Source: Chakrabartyella piscis (lineage in GTDB: Bacteria > Bacillota > Clostridia > Lachnospirales > Anaerotignaceae). From it: a stretch of 64,000 nt of DNA. Below the pieces are notes generated by a model that saw only the letters and a program-made list of their open reading frames with translations, searched no databases and had not been told where the DNA came from. The stretch is from positions 62,001-126,000 of the forward strand of contig CP092441.1 in NCBI GenBank assembly GCA_030067835.1. Direction: 5' to 3'. Numbering within the stretch: the first letter of the stretch is position 1; each line of letters begins with the position of its first letter. Below are positions 16,280 to 25,154 of this stretch, piece after piece. Both the position numbers and the translations under genes were made by a program.

Positions 16280-16598
16280 AATAGCCCCCGGGTAAGGGGG
16301 CAGTCAGTAATAGTCATGTGATTGTCAGACTTTTCAGTGCCTCTTAAGAGGCTACCACAAGAGATAACCCCTTATAGGGGTAGTTCAAACCACCAGTTCA
16401 ACTGGTGGTTTTGATTGTATCTAGGATTTAGCAAAACACTGGTGGGTGTGGTACTGGCACTAATCCTCAGTATCATCACCTACTGGGTGCTTTGCATAAG
16501 AAACCAAAAGCAAGAGGTGTCAAAGGCGATGCCTCTTGCTCCCTTTTTAACCATTGGCTTTTTAGCCGTAACTTTCATTTGAGAAAGGATAAAATAAC

Positions 16599-17402
16599 GT
16601 GAAGATATTTAAAAATAGAACTGTACTTGGTGTACTTTGTATTTTGCTTTCACTGCTTATCTGCTTTGTAGTCACACCGCTGTTTAACAGCGAACTCAGT
16701 CAGCAGACAGAGATTGTGCGTGTGAAAGCAGAGATTTCCACTGGTGAGCAGATCACTGCCGATATGGTGGAAACAGTAGACATTGGTGGGTACAACCTAC
16801 CTGACAACGTGATGCGAACAACAGAGTCGGTCATTGGCACATATGCTCTTGCTGATTTTTCTGTTGGTGACTATATTCTAAACAACAAAATCTCCGAAAC
16901 CATGCAAGCTGAAAATGCTTATCTCTACGGACTAGATGGAACGCAACAAGCAATCTCTGTGAGCATTAAGAGCTTTGCAAATGGTCTATCTGGCAAACTG
17001 GAAAGTGGCGATATTGTATCGGTCATTGCCCCAGACTATAAAGGCTTGGGTGTGACGGTTATCCCAACAGAGCTGACCTATGTGGAAGTGATTTCTGTCA
17101 CTGCTGATAGCGGTGTAGATGCCAACACAGGCGATAAAACACTGGATGACGAAAGCGAATTGCCATCTACTGTCACACTTTTGGTGACCTCAGACCAAGC
17201 AAAACTCCTTGCCGAACTAGAGCTTGATGGTGACATTCATCTGTCCCTTGTCTACCGTGGACTTCCAGAAAATAGCGAAGTGTTCCTCTCTATGCAGGAT
17301 GCAATCTTAGAGGAACTATATGCACCAGAAGAAACAGAACCAGAGGAAGAAGTGTTAGAGGAAACACAGACGGAGAATGTGGAAAATAGCGAGGTGGAAT
17401 GA
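16599..17402 (+). CDS. SAF-domain pilus assembly protein (CpaB/RcpC-like)
   Basis: A 267-residue protein with a GTG start after GAAAGGA. It has an N-terminal membrane anchor (TVLGVLCILLSLLICFVVTP), then a SAF domain (VRVKAEISTGEQITADMVET), a region like the RcpC domain (VSIKSFANGLSGKLESGDIV) and a Glu-rich tail. CpaB/RcpC proteins sit at the cell surface side of Flp/Tad machines. It overlaps the next gene by 4 bp (ATGA), so they are translationally coupled. Confidence 0.8.
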   Translation: MKIFKNRTVLGVLCILLSLLICFVVTPLFNSELSQQTEIVRVKAEISTGEQITADMVETVDIGGYNLPDNVMRTTESVIGTYALADFSVGDYILNNKISETMQAENAYLYGLDGTQQAISVSIKSFANGLSGKLESGDIVSVIAPDYKGLGVTVIPTELTYVEVISVTADSGVDANTGDKTLDDESELPSTVTLLVTSDQAKLLAELELDGDIHLSLVYRGLPENSEVFLSMQDAILEELYAPEETEPEEEVLEETQTENVENSEVE

Positions 17403-18214
17403 TGCTGAACTTTAAGAAAAACACAGTATTCAGCAGAGATAACCACTTTGCTGAAAGCTTTGAGGACACTGCCACAGGCGGTGTCCTTGCTGTTTGGGGC
17501 AGTCCCAACAGTGGGAAATCCACGGTGGCATTTAAGATTGCAAAGCACCTTGCAGATAAAAAGAAAAATGTTATCTTGCTTTTATGCGATATGACAGCGC
17601 CTATGCTCCCTTGTGCAGTGCCACCTAGTGAACTTGAAATTGAAAAATCCCTTGGCTCTATTCTAGCCGCCACCCATGTCACCGAAGCACTGGTGAAGTA
17701 TAACATGGTGACACTGAAGAAAAACCCTTACCTCTCTATCGTTGGAATGCTGAAAAATGAGAACGAATACACCTACGCACCTTATGGCAAGGTGCAAGCC
17801 GAAGAACTCATCGACTGCCTAAAAGAAATCGCACCCTTTGTGGTCATTGACTGCTCAAGCTACATTGCAAACGATATCCTGTCGGCTGTGTCTATCAGTG
17901 ACGCCGACAATGTACTGCGACTAGTTAACTGTGATTTGAAATCCATCAGCTATCTATCCAGTCAACTTCCACTTTTACAAAACAGTGGCTATGACATGGA
18001 TAAGCACTATAAGGTGGCAAGTAATGTAAAACCCAATCATGGTGTGGAGCAAATGGCAGGAGCCTTGGGCAATATGGCGTTTAGCATCCCAGCATCGGCA
18101 GAGATTGAGGAACAGTATTTACAGGGCAATCTTTTGGGTGAGCTTTCCATGAAAAGCAGCCGAGGGTTTCGAGGTGAAATCCAGAAGATTTGCAAGGAGG
18201 TGTTCGGTGTATGA
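17399..18214 (+). CDS. CpaE/TadZ-like P-loop ATPase
   Basis: A 271-residue protein with a P-loop AVWGSPNSGKSTVAF at about residues 31-45 and FVVIDCSSYIANDI in the Walker B position. The layout fits MinD/ParA-related TadZ/CpaE proteins, which place the Tad apparatus in the cell. The usual receiver-like N-terminus of CpaE is absent. It overlaps both neighbours by 4 bp (ATGA), showing a tightly coupled operon. Confidence 0.75.
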   Translation: MMLNFKKNTVFSRDNHFAESFEDTATGGVLAVWGSPNSGKSTVAFKIAKHLADKKKNVILLLCDMTAPMLPCAVPPSELEIEKSLGSILAATHVTEALVKYNMVTLKKNPYLSIVGMLKNENEYTYAPYGKVQAEELIDCLKEIAPFVVIDCSSYIANDILSAVSISDADNVLRLVNCDLKSISYLSSQLPLLQNSGYDMDKHYKVASNVKPNHGVEQMAGALGNMAFSIPASAEIEEQYLQGNLLGELSMKSSRGFRGEIQKICKEVFGV

Positions 18215-19695
18215 GCTTAGGCGAAAAGAGAAATGCTTCTGTGTTTGGTGGCGTGGCAGAACCTAAAAAAGAAGCTCCACAGGACACCAAAAAGGTCATT
18301 GATAAAGCAATGTCTGAAACTGCTAAAAGCCATACTAAAACAGAGCTTGCAGTAGAAACTCGTACCCACACACTATTCTTTGAAGCCACCCAAACGCAGG
18401 ATTTCAATGAAGTGTTGCAGTCGGTACAAGAGCATATTTCGGAAAATTATTCAGAGCTGATCACTGGTGACATTGCCGATTCCAAAGAGCAGATGAAACG
18501 CTTTATCGGAAAATACATCTTCGACAGAAAAGTATCGGTGGAGGGTAAATCCACCGATGAGCTGATTGCTGATATTTATACCGAGATGGCTGAGTATGGC
18601 TTTCTCACCAAGTACATCTTTGGCTCTGGCATTGAAGAAATCGACATCAATAGCTGGAACGACATTGAGGTGCAATATTCCAGTGGTGAAACCAAAAAGT
18701 TAGATGAACATTTCGACTCCCCAGAACACGCAATCAATGTAATCCGAAGAATGCTCCATGTCAGTGGCATCGTTCTTGACAACGCACAACCTGTGGTGCT
18801 AGGGCATCTATCCAAAAACATTCGTATTGCTGTGATGAAAACACCCATCGTAGATGAAGATGTAGGCATTGCAGCTTCCATTCGTATTGTAAACCCACAG
18901 TCCATGAAAAAAGAGGACTTCACCAGTCGTGGCACTGCCACAGATGAAATGTTAGACTTTCTTGCAACCATCATTCGCTATGGCGTTTCAGTATGCGTTG
19001 CAGGCGCAACGAGCAGTGGTAAAACCACAATGCTTGGCTATCTTCTGACCACCATTCCAGACCATAAGCGTGTGTACACCATTGAGAATGGATCACGAGA
19101 ACTTGACCTTGTGCGAACCGATGAAAATGGTAAGGTTGCAAACTCTGTCATTCACACCCTAACTCGTGAGAGCGATAACGACAAGCAGAAAATAGACCAA
19201 ACCATGCTACTGGATGTTATGCTTCGTTTCAATCCAGACATCTCAGTGGTTGGCGAAATGCGTGGTCCAGAAGCCAATGCCGCCCAAGAAGCAGCTCGAA
19301 CTGGTATTGCGGTGCTGACTACCATCCATGCAAACTCTTGCGATGCAGTGCCACGAAGAATGGTATCTCTTTGCAAACGTGCTGTGGATATGAGCGATGA
19401 CACCCTAATGCAGTATGTGACCGAAGCCTATCCCATTATCGTATTCTGCAAGCAACTGGAAAACAAAGAACGTAGGCTCATGGAGATTATGGAGATTGAG
19501 ATTTTGGGTGATGGCACAAGGGTATACCACAGTTTGTTCCAGTACGTCATCACAGAAAATAAAATCGAAGATGGCAAATTCATCATCGAAGGTCACCATG
19601 AAAAGTCCAAGGGTATCTCTGATAACCTAGCCAAACGACTACTGGAAAATGGTATGCCTATGAAAGAAATTGAGCAATATAAAACCCCAGCATAA
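18211..19695 (+). CDS. CpaF/TadA secretion ATPase
   Basis: A 494-residue protein. The ATG at 18211 is chosen over an upstream frame start because AAGGAGGTG precedes it and it overlaps the previous stop. Walker A is GATSSGKTTMLG at about residue 265. Walker B is in FNPDISVVGEMRGPEA at about residue 340, followed by GIAVLTTIHANSCDAVPRRM, the His box of the VirB11/CpaF family. It is the hexameric motor that powers pilus assembly or secretion at the membrane. The following yoeB gene is on the opposite strand and interrupts the operon. Confidence 0.9.
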   Translation: MSLGEKRNASVFGGVAEPKKEAPQDTKKVIDKAMSETAKSHTKTELAVETRTHTLFFEATQTQDFNEVLQSVQEHISENYSELITGDIADSKEQMKRFIGKYIFDRKVSVEGKSTDELIADIYTEMAEYGFLTKYIFGSGIEEIDINSWNDIEVQYSSGETKKLDEHFDSPEHAINVIRRMLHVSGIVLDNAQPVVLGHLSKNIRIAVMKTPIVDEDVGIAASIRIVNPQSMKKEDFTSRGTATDEMLDFLATIIRYGVSVCVAGATSSGKTTMLGYLLTTIPDHKRVYTIENGSRELDLVRTDENGKVANSVIHTLTRESDNDKQKIDQTMLLDVMLRFNPDISVVGEMRGPEANAAQEAARTGIAVLTTIHANSCDAVPRRMVSLCKRAVDMSDDTLMQYVTEAYPIIVFCKQLENKERRLMEIMEIEILGDGTRVYHSLFQYVITENKIEDGKFIIEGHHEKSKGISDNLAKRLLENGMPMKEIEQYKTPA

Positions 19696-19720
19696 AAGCT
19701 GAGGTTTCGTTTTGTTGTAT

Positions 19721-19987
19721 TTACTTGTCGCCATAATGACTGCCACATTGGACAATTTTTATGGTGTTTTGTTCAATTCGATAAACAATGCGATTTTTAT
19801 CATCAATACGTCTGCTCCAATAACCAGACAATTCGCCTTTAAGTGGTTCAGGTTTTCCAATGCCTTCGTAACCATTACGACTGATGTCATCAATGAGTTT
19901 GTTGATGCGTTTCAATGTTTTTTTGTCAACTGTTTGCCATCTGGTATATTCTTCCCATGCGAAATCAGAAAAGGATTTAATCATCAC
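19721..19987 (-). CDS. yoeB: YoeB-family mRNA interferase toxin
   Basis: An 88-residue protein with the YoeB pattern: FAWEEYTRWQTVDKKTLKRI, LIDDISRNGYEGIGKPEPLK, ELSGYWSRRIDDKNRIVYRI, ending CGSHYGD. Key catalytic residues (Glu-Pro-Leu-Lys region, Arg, terminal His-Tyr) are present. Ribosome-dependent RNase. It overlaps the end of the antitoxin gene by 11 bp. Confidence 0.92.
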   Translation of the reverse strand: MMIKSFSDFAWEEYTRWQTVDKKTLKRINKLIDDISRNGYEGIGKPEPLKGELSGYWSRRIDDKNRIVYRIEQNTIKIVQCGSHYGDK

Positions 19988-20246
19988 TTACCTCAATCAA
20001 CTCATGAACTGTGCCACCAGTTGCTTCCATTTGAGCAATAGATTGTTTGAGTCTTGCCATATTTGCTTCGTTATAAAATGGATCTTGTTTCAATGCAATA
20101 TCAAATGGGATACGTTGTTCACGAATGACAGTTTTGGCAAACATATTGATGGCAACAGAAGTGTTGATGCCAACTTCACTACAAAAAGTATCGAATTGTT
20201 TTTTTACATTTTCATCCATGCGAATGCTAAGCGTTGTTTGAGCCAT
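19977..20246 (-). CDS. dinJ: RelB/DinJ-family antitoxin
   Basis: An 89-residue protein. The N-terminal ribbon-helix-helix TTLSIRMDENVKKQFDTFCS, GINTSVAINMFAKTVI and RIPFDI are typical of RelB/DinJ. The C-terminal part should wrap the toxin. The pairing is unusual: YoeB normally goes with a YefM (Phd-fold) antitoxin and DinJ with YafQ, though DinJ-YoeB hybrids are known in Firmicutes databases (from memory). The module lies antisense between tadA and tadB of the ICE. Confidence 0.9.
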   Translation of the reverse strand: MAQTTLSIRMDENVKKQFDTFCSEVGINTSVAINMFAKTVIREQRIPFDIALKQDPFYNEANMARLKQSIAQMEATGGTVHELIEVSDD

Positions 20247-20333
20247 ATCAATACCACCTTTCTATATTAGTATATACATTGTAACACATTATATGCAATA
20301 TAACAATACAATATCACAAAAAGGAGCGAAAAA

Positions 20334-21263
20334 ATGAATGTTATATTATTACTGGCCTGTATGGGATTTATCACAGGCCTTTTTGTTTTGCTGAAAATAT
20401 CTCCTATGGATATGACACAGAGCATTTTTAAGGCATTATCGGAAAAACCACAAACTTTGAAAGATAGCTTAAACGAAAGCACGAAGCGTAAGAAACAATC
20501 TTATTTCAAACGTGAGATTGCCGAAACCAAAGCCATCCTAGAGATGACTGGTCGCAGTCACAAGTTCCCACTGATCACTGCACTGTCTATGTTTTTGTTT
20601 GTAGTGGGTGCAAGCCTTGCCATTATGATGGGCAACTGGTTTTTAGCACCTGTCCTTGCAATCGGCTTTATGTTTTTGCCATTTTGGTATGTAAGGCTGA
20701 CACAAACCTATTTCAAAAAGGATATTTCCTCAGAACTTGAAACTGCACTTAGTATCATCACCACAGGCTACCTTAGAACCGAAAATATCATGACTGCAGT
20801 GGAAGAAAACATTGCCTATCTCAATCCGCCAGTGCTGTCGGTGTTTAAGAGCTTTTTATATCAGATCAAGATGGTAAACCCCGACATCGTCAGTGCCTTA
20901 CAGGAGATGAAACCTAAGATTGATAACCCAGTCTTTCGTGAATGGGTAGATGCTGTGATTTTGTGCCAAAGCGATAGAAGTCTGAAAAGTACGCTGACAC
21001 CCATCACCACCAAACTCAGTGATATGCGTATCGTAAATGGTGAGCTAGAAACATTGGTGACAGCTCCACGACAGGAGTTTTTGACAATGGTAGCCTTGGT
21101 GGTTTGCAACATTCCCTTGCTGTATTTCCTAAATTCAGACTGGTATCATACCTTGATGTTTACAGTGGCAGGACAGATTGTTCTTGCCATTTGTGGCACT
21201 GCAATCTTTGTGTCAACAGCATTTGTAATCAAGCTGACACAGCCAATTGAGTATAAAAGGTAA
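20334..21263 (+). CDS. TadB-like inner-membrane platform protein
   Basis: A 309-residue protein with AAAAGGAGC upstream. It has hydrophobic segments at the N-terminus, at residues 80-125 and at the C-terminus. The cytoplasmic T2SSF-type region includes KDISSELETALSIITTGYLR then TENIMTAVEENI. TadB and TadC form the membrane platform on which the TadA motor acts. It follows the toxin-antitoxin insertion and continues the operon. Confidence 0.8.
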   Translation: MNVILLLACMGFITGLFVLLKISPMDMTQSIFKALSEKPQTLKDSLNESTKRKKQSYFKREIAETKAILEMTGRSHKFPLITALSMFLFVVGASLAIMMGNWFLAPVLAIGFMFLPFWYVRLTQTYFKKDISSELETALSIITTGYLRTENIMTAVEENIAYLNPPVLSVFKSFLYQIKMVNPDIVSALQEMKPKIDNPVFREWVDAVILCQSDRSLKSTLTPITTKLSDMRIVNGELETLVTAPRQEFLTMVALVVCNIPLLYFLNSDWYHTLMFTVAGQIVLAICGTAIFVSTAFVIKLTQPIEYKR

Positions 21264-21269
21264 ATAAAC

Positions 21270-21365
21270 TAAAGGCTAAGGGTGAATGGTGAATGACTTT
21301 ATTAATATATACAAAAGTGAAACCCTTTAGTCTTTCACTTTTAGCCATTAGTTATTAGTCAAATT
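21270..21365. repeat. Dispersed palindromic repeat between tadB and tadC
   Basis: GGCTAAGGGTGAATGGTGAATGACT on the left and a partly complementary AGTCTTTCACTTTTAGCC on the right can pair. The same words recur at 47405-47440, 50868-50945 and 51855-51885 on the chromosome, so this is a genome-wide repeat that has entered the ICE. Confidence 0.65.
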
Positions 21366-21383
21366 TTACGAAAGGAAAATTTT

Positions 21384-22256
21384 ATGACAATATTTCTATT
21401 TTTATTCGGTGTGTTTCTAAGCCTTGGCATTTTCTTTGTCCTTGCCGATGTGCTGAAACTACCCACCATTGCCACTGGCAAAGCAATCATCAATGCCTCT
21501 AATCGTGGTAAACAAAAAGCCAGTGGCATAGATGTTGCCCTTGGCAATTTAAGTCTAAAGTTATCCAAGATACTCACCATCAATGAGTACAAAAGAATTC
21601 GACTACAAAATACTTTGTCGGCCGCTGGTATCTCTAAAACACCAGAGGAATACATGGCAACTTGCATTGTAAAAGCCATGCTCATGGGTGTGTTTGTAAT
21701 TCCTTGCCTATTGGTAGTGCCGATGGCGGCACCTGTTTTATTGGTGCTTGCGATTTTCACCTATTTTAAGGAACTGGGCAGCGCCGATAAACTACTTGCC
21801 CAAAAGCGAGAAAGCATAGAAAGTCAGCTACCACGATTTGTAGCAACCATTACACAGGAACTGAAAAACAGTCGAGATGTATTGAAGATTTTAGAGAACT
21901 TCAAACATAGTGCTAATGAAACCTTTGCCAAGGAGCTTGATATTTTAACAGCTGATATGCGTTCCTCAAGCTATGAAACAGCACTGACAAGATTTGAAGC
22001 TCGTATCAACTCGCCTATGCTCTCCGACATTGTCCGTGGACTGATCTCGGTACTGCGTGGTGATGATGGCGCTGTGTACTTCCAAATGCTTGCCCACGAT
22101 ATGAAGCAGATGGAACTGCAAAATCTGAAAATGCAAGCCATGAAGATACCGCCTAAAATCCGAAAGTTTTCCTTTATCATGTTGATGTGTTTCTTGATGA
22201 CCTATATCGTGATCATTATTTTCGAGATTATCAGTTCCCTCGGAACACTATTCTAG
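21384..22256 (+). CDS. TadC-like inner-membrane platform protein
   Basis: A 290-residue protein with GAAAGGAAAATTTT upstream of the ATG. It has an N-terminal helix (FLFLFGVFLSLGIFFVLAD), two central helices (residues 95-130), a T2SSF-type core (ESQLPRFVATITQELKNSRD) and a C-terminal helix. It is the partner of TadB. The spacing to the next gene is 10 bp with AGGAGGTG. Confidence 0.8.
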   Translation: MTIFLFLFGVFLSLGIFFVLADVLKLPTIATGKAIINASNRGKQKASGIDVALGNLSLKLSKILTINEYKRIRLQNTLSAAGISKTPEEYMATCIVKAMLMGVFVIPCLLVVPMAAPVLLVLAIFTYFKELGSADKLLAQKRESIESQLPRFVATITQELKNSRDVLKILENFKHSANETFAKELDILTADMRSSSYETALTRFEARINSPMLSDIVRGLISVLRGDDGAVYFQMLAHDMKQMELQNLKMQAMKIPPKIRKFSFIMLMCFLMTYIVIIIFEIISSLGTLF

Positions 22257-22266
22257 GAGGTGAAAC

Positions 22267-22662
22267 GTGTTTAAAATACTAAGAAACAAACGTGGTGAGG
22301 GATACATGGACACAGTTGTCCTAGTTCTCTGCGCTATGCTTGTCATTGCAATGGCTGTCCGTGTATTCCCTGCGTATATCGCCAAGCAAAAGGTGGATAC
22401 CTTTGCAACTGAGATACTCCGTGAGGCTGAAATTGCAGGGCGAATCGGAGCAGAAACCACTGCAGCTGAAAACAAACTGTGTGATGATTTGGGCATCTCA
22501 CCAACCGTCACATGGTCTGACTATGGATACATTCAACTGGGCGATGAAATCACAGTCACTGTCGTATTGCCTGTGGAAATAGGCTTGTTCGGTGATTTTG
22601 GCTCGTTTTCCATTGACCTCCGTTCCGATGCCAGTGGTAAAAGCGAGGTGTATTGGAAATGA
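22267..22662 (+). CDS. TadE-like pseudopilin (DUF4320)
   Basis: A 131-residue protein with a GTG start after AGGAGGTG. LRNKRGEGYMDTVVLVLCAM has the basic leader, GEG/GY step and hydrophobic helix of Tad pseudopilins, as in the DUF4320 family of clostridial ICEs. The rest is a periplasm-facing (outside) globular part. Probably processed by the A24 peptidase. Confidence 0.78.
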   Translation: MFKILRNKRGEGYMDTVVLVLCAMLVIAMAVRVFPAYIAKQKVDTFATEILREAEIAGRIGAETTAAENKLCDDLGISPTVTWSDYGYIQLGDEITVTVVLPVEIGLFGDFGSFSIDLRSDASGKSEVYWK

Positions 22663-23201
22663 GTAGAATAAGGAAAATACTGCGTTCAAAGAAAGGTGAA
22701 GGCTTTCCCTTGACCATTGCCATTGTGCTTGTGCTGATTATTCTTTTCACAGGCATATCTGAATATCTGCGTTTGATGATTGTTGCCCAAGGTGTGCGAG
22801 ATGCACTACAAGATGCTGTCATTGCAACTGTGACACAAAACTATGACGAAGTATATCATGGCATCCGTGAGGGATATTCTGGTGGCTATCAACCAGTGGC
22901 AGATGACTTTGAAGAATCCTTAGATTATGGGAATATATATGGTCGTCTTGCTGACACATTGGGTTTGGAATATACTGGAACATATGAGAAACGAACCAAT
23001 AATAATGAATTGGAGTTTACTGTTTATGATTTAGAAGTAGAGGTTAGAAATGCTCCACTTGCAACAAGTGACGATAGCGACCAACGATTTGAAATAGATA
23101 GTTTATTGACATTGGAAGTACCTGTATCATTTGGTGGCACGTTGTTGCCATCCATGAAAATTCAATTGAAAACAACTTCTGGATATATTCCAAAGTTCTA
23201 G
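22659..23201 (+). CDS. TadE/TadF-like pseudopilin
   Basis: A 180-residue protein. The ATG at 22659 overlaps the previous stop (ATGA). The N-terminus RKILRSKKGEGFPLTIAIVL has the same basic leader plus GEGF and a hydrophobic helix as the preceding gene. The remainder (residues 45-180) is an extracellular domain rich in Tyr and acidic residues. Confidence 0.7.
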   Translation: MSRIRKILRSKKGEGFPLTIAIVLVLIILFTGISEYLRLMIVAQGVRDALQDAVIATVTQNYDEVYHGIREGYSGGYQPVADDFEESLDYGNIYGRLADTLGLEYTGTYEKRTNNNELEFTVYDLEVEVRNAPLATSDDSDQRFEIDSLLTLEVPVSFGGTLLPSMKIQLKTTSGYIPKF

Positions 23202-23297
23202 GTGGGAGTTTATGTAAATTGGGTATAGCTATTGAAAATTTGTTGTGATATTGTATTGGTTATCAAAATGAATATGAAAAAGAAAGGAGTCTATGAC

Positions 23298-23810
23298 ATG
23301 AAAGATAAAGTGAAAAAATGGATTGTAATTATTGGTGGAATTGTAGTGTGCGTAATGTTGGTTGCACTCATTGGAAGTACATTGCAAAAGGAAACTGTGG
23401 AAGAAGTGGAAATTGTAGAAGAACAAATGGAGGAGAAAGAGATGGTGGTAGAGGAATTGGAGCTTGACGATGACATTGTGATTGCACCACAGCCAATTCC
23501 ATCCACAGCAATAGAGGATATGGAAATAGTAAATGGAGATGACGAAGGTACGGAGCAAACCATTCAACCAGATGCAGAAAAGCCCACATATACAGAGGAA
23601 GAATTGACCAATCCGTATCAAACACCAAATGGAATTCCGGTGGAACCTCCAGAAGAAGGGGAGGAACCAACACCAGTGGAAAATCAAATTCCTAGCCAGT
23701 CAACAGGTGGTCTCCCGGGGTTTGATAATGTACCTTACTTGGGTGAAAATGAAGTGATTTATGCGGAAGATATGTATCAAAATGGAAATAAAGTTGGAAT
23801 TATGGATTAA
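23298..23810 (+). CDS. Membrane-anchored acidic, proline-rich protein (DUF6550-like)
   Basis: A 170-residue protein starting at 23298 after AGAAAGGAG. It has a short basic N-terminus, one membrane helix (WIVIIGGIVVCVMLVALIG) and a long Glu-rich then Pro-rich outside part (EEVEIVEEQMEEKEMVVEEL; TPNGIPVEPPEEGEEPTP). Low complexity suggests a linker or stalk. It resembles the small DUF6550 proteins of the same ICE family (from memory). The function is unknown. Confidence 0.6.
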   Translation: MKDKVKKWIVIIGGIVVCVMLVALIGSTLQKETVEEVEIVEEQMEEKEMVVEELELDDDIVIAPQPIPSTAIEDMEIVNGDDEGTEQTIQPDAEKPTYTEEELTNPYQTPNGIPVEPPEEGEEPTPVENQIPSQSTGGLPGFDNVPYLGENEVIYAEDMYQNGNKVGIMD

Positions 23811-23878
23811 CAAAATAGAATATATCAATAATAGCACATGGTGATTAGCTATGTGCTTTTTTGTTGAAAGGAGAGCAG

Positions 23879-25154
23879 ATGAAAAAAATAATAACTGCAT
23901 TATGTTTGTGTTGCATTTTATCGTTAGGAAGCCTGGTTACAGTGTTTGCTACAGGAGATAGCAATATTGATTCTGGTGGTGGGAGTTTGGATAATGGAAC
24001 AGCTACAAATGTATGGTCACCAGGCATGGATGGAGTAAGAGTATCAGTTGTTAGAGCAAGCGACTATAAGGTTGTAACAACATCTGTAGATATCACAAAT
24101 AAGTCACCAGCCAGTACATTGTATCATTTTGGCAAAGTAAGTAAGTTGGAATACAACAGTGGAGATGCGTTATCACCTGTACAAGGCGGTTATTCTTATA
24201 TTCAACCTACAGAGAGTATGCCAACTATTATTAGTGAGTATGGGAGCAATAATATTACTGCAATCAAAAGTTATTTTACAGATGAACAAGTCCTTCGTTC
24301 CATATCTGAATATGTAGGCATGGACTATGACATTCTGATTGGTGGAGATTATAAATTGTTACTAGAACCTATTGGATATTACACATTTGAAGGTGTGTTT
24401 ATGGCTGCTACAGCAACAGAAACTGCTTTGTATGATGAATTGCTGGGAGGTCTTGTGAAAAGTAGATTGATTGACTTTTCTCATAAAAATTTGCCATTGT
24501 CTATGTTTTTGGAAACCAGTGACTTAGGGTATCCGGCATGGACAGGAAGTACTATTGATAGAGTGACAGATTCTGAAATCATTTCATCTTTGGGATTAGG
24601 AATTGTTCGTTTTACAGAGTTGCCAGAAGATGTAGAAGTGGAAGTGTATGATTATGAGTATCGAGTGGACACAGAGGTTATTACTTCTGTTTATGTCAAG
24701 GGTGGACAATCAGATCCAGACGATGACACCACGGTGTACTTTACCATTGATGGGACAAGGTACAGTGTGAGCAATGTGTATTACCCAAGTGGAGATGGCC
24801 AGATTGTTTGGGTGAAATGGACGACACCTTCAGAACCACAGGAAATGGTGATTGATGTTTCTGTATCAGGACCAGGTGATGTAGATAGTGCAACTATTAC
24901 TTGTAATATTATTGACCTAGACGAAAATCCACCACCTAATCCAGTTGCTGATGATAGAAATGATGACTTTTCATATGAGAGTGTTCCAAATAGAGAAGAA
25001 GTATTGGAAACCAGTTGGACTATATGGGACCCTTGGTGGCAAGAGTATTGGGTGGACAATGGATATTGGAAAACAAAGCGTTGGACGGATAGTGAAGGGA
25101 ATTCTCATAGCAGTAAATCATGGGTATCCAAATGGGAAGATGAAGGCTGGTGGG
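23879..25154 (+). pseudogene. Exported protein of the Tad/ICE operon, cut by a group II intron
   Basis: The ATG at 23879 follows AAAGGAGAG. It starts with a signal peptide (MKKIITALCLCCILSLGSLV then TVFA|TG). About 425 residues are readable up to the intron at 25155; the frame then ends after GAIC. The last part is rich in Trp and Asp (WDPWWQEYWVDNGYWKTKRW). The sequence after the intron belongs to a serine recombinase, so the 3' part of this gene is missing. The function is unknown; it is probably a surface component linked to the Tad system. Confidence 0.7.

Larger units (their letters stand above)
15678..16420 (+). mobile_element. IS200-type insertion sequence (743 bp)
   Basis: Edges are fixed by the peptidase reading frame. 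Each end has a subterminal hairpin: ACCACCAG-TTTTA-CTGGTGGT (about 15695-15717) and ACCACCAG-TTCAA-CTGGTGGT (about 16390-16410), the single-strand recognition structures of IS200/IS605 elements. No inverted terminal repeats or target duplication, as expected. Further hairpins follow tnpA (CCCCCGGGTAAGGGGG at 16286, GCCTCTTAAGAGGC, AACCCCTTATAGGGGTA). There is no tnpB. Confidence 0.88.
15456..16582 (+). pseudogene. A24 prepilin peptidase, interrupted by IS200
   Basis: Residues 1-74 are encoded at 15456-15677 and residues 75-127 at 16421-16579, with the stop at 16580. Removing the IS restores one open frame (...AAVGLA|LGFSKTLVGVVL...). The aspartates of aspartic prepilin peptidases are present in TYTDLKKREIP and GIGGGDIKL. 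It has several membrane helices. It would cleave the pseudopilins of the Tad system that follows. As it stands the protein ends with PNRHD shortly after the second Asp and is probably inactive unless the IS excises. Confidence 0.85.

Noticed and set aside
23232-23687. His/Cys-rich frames on the minus strand over the acidic Tad-operon protein
   Set aside because: They are complements of Glu/Asp codons in the real plus-strand gene.
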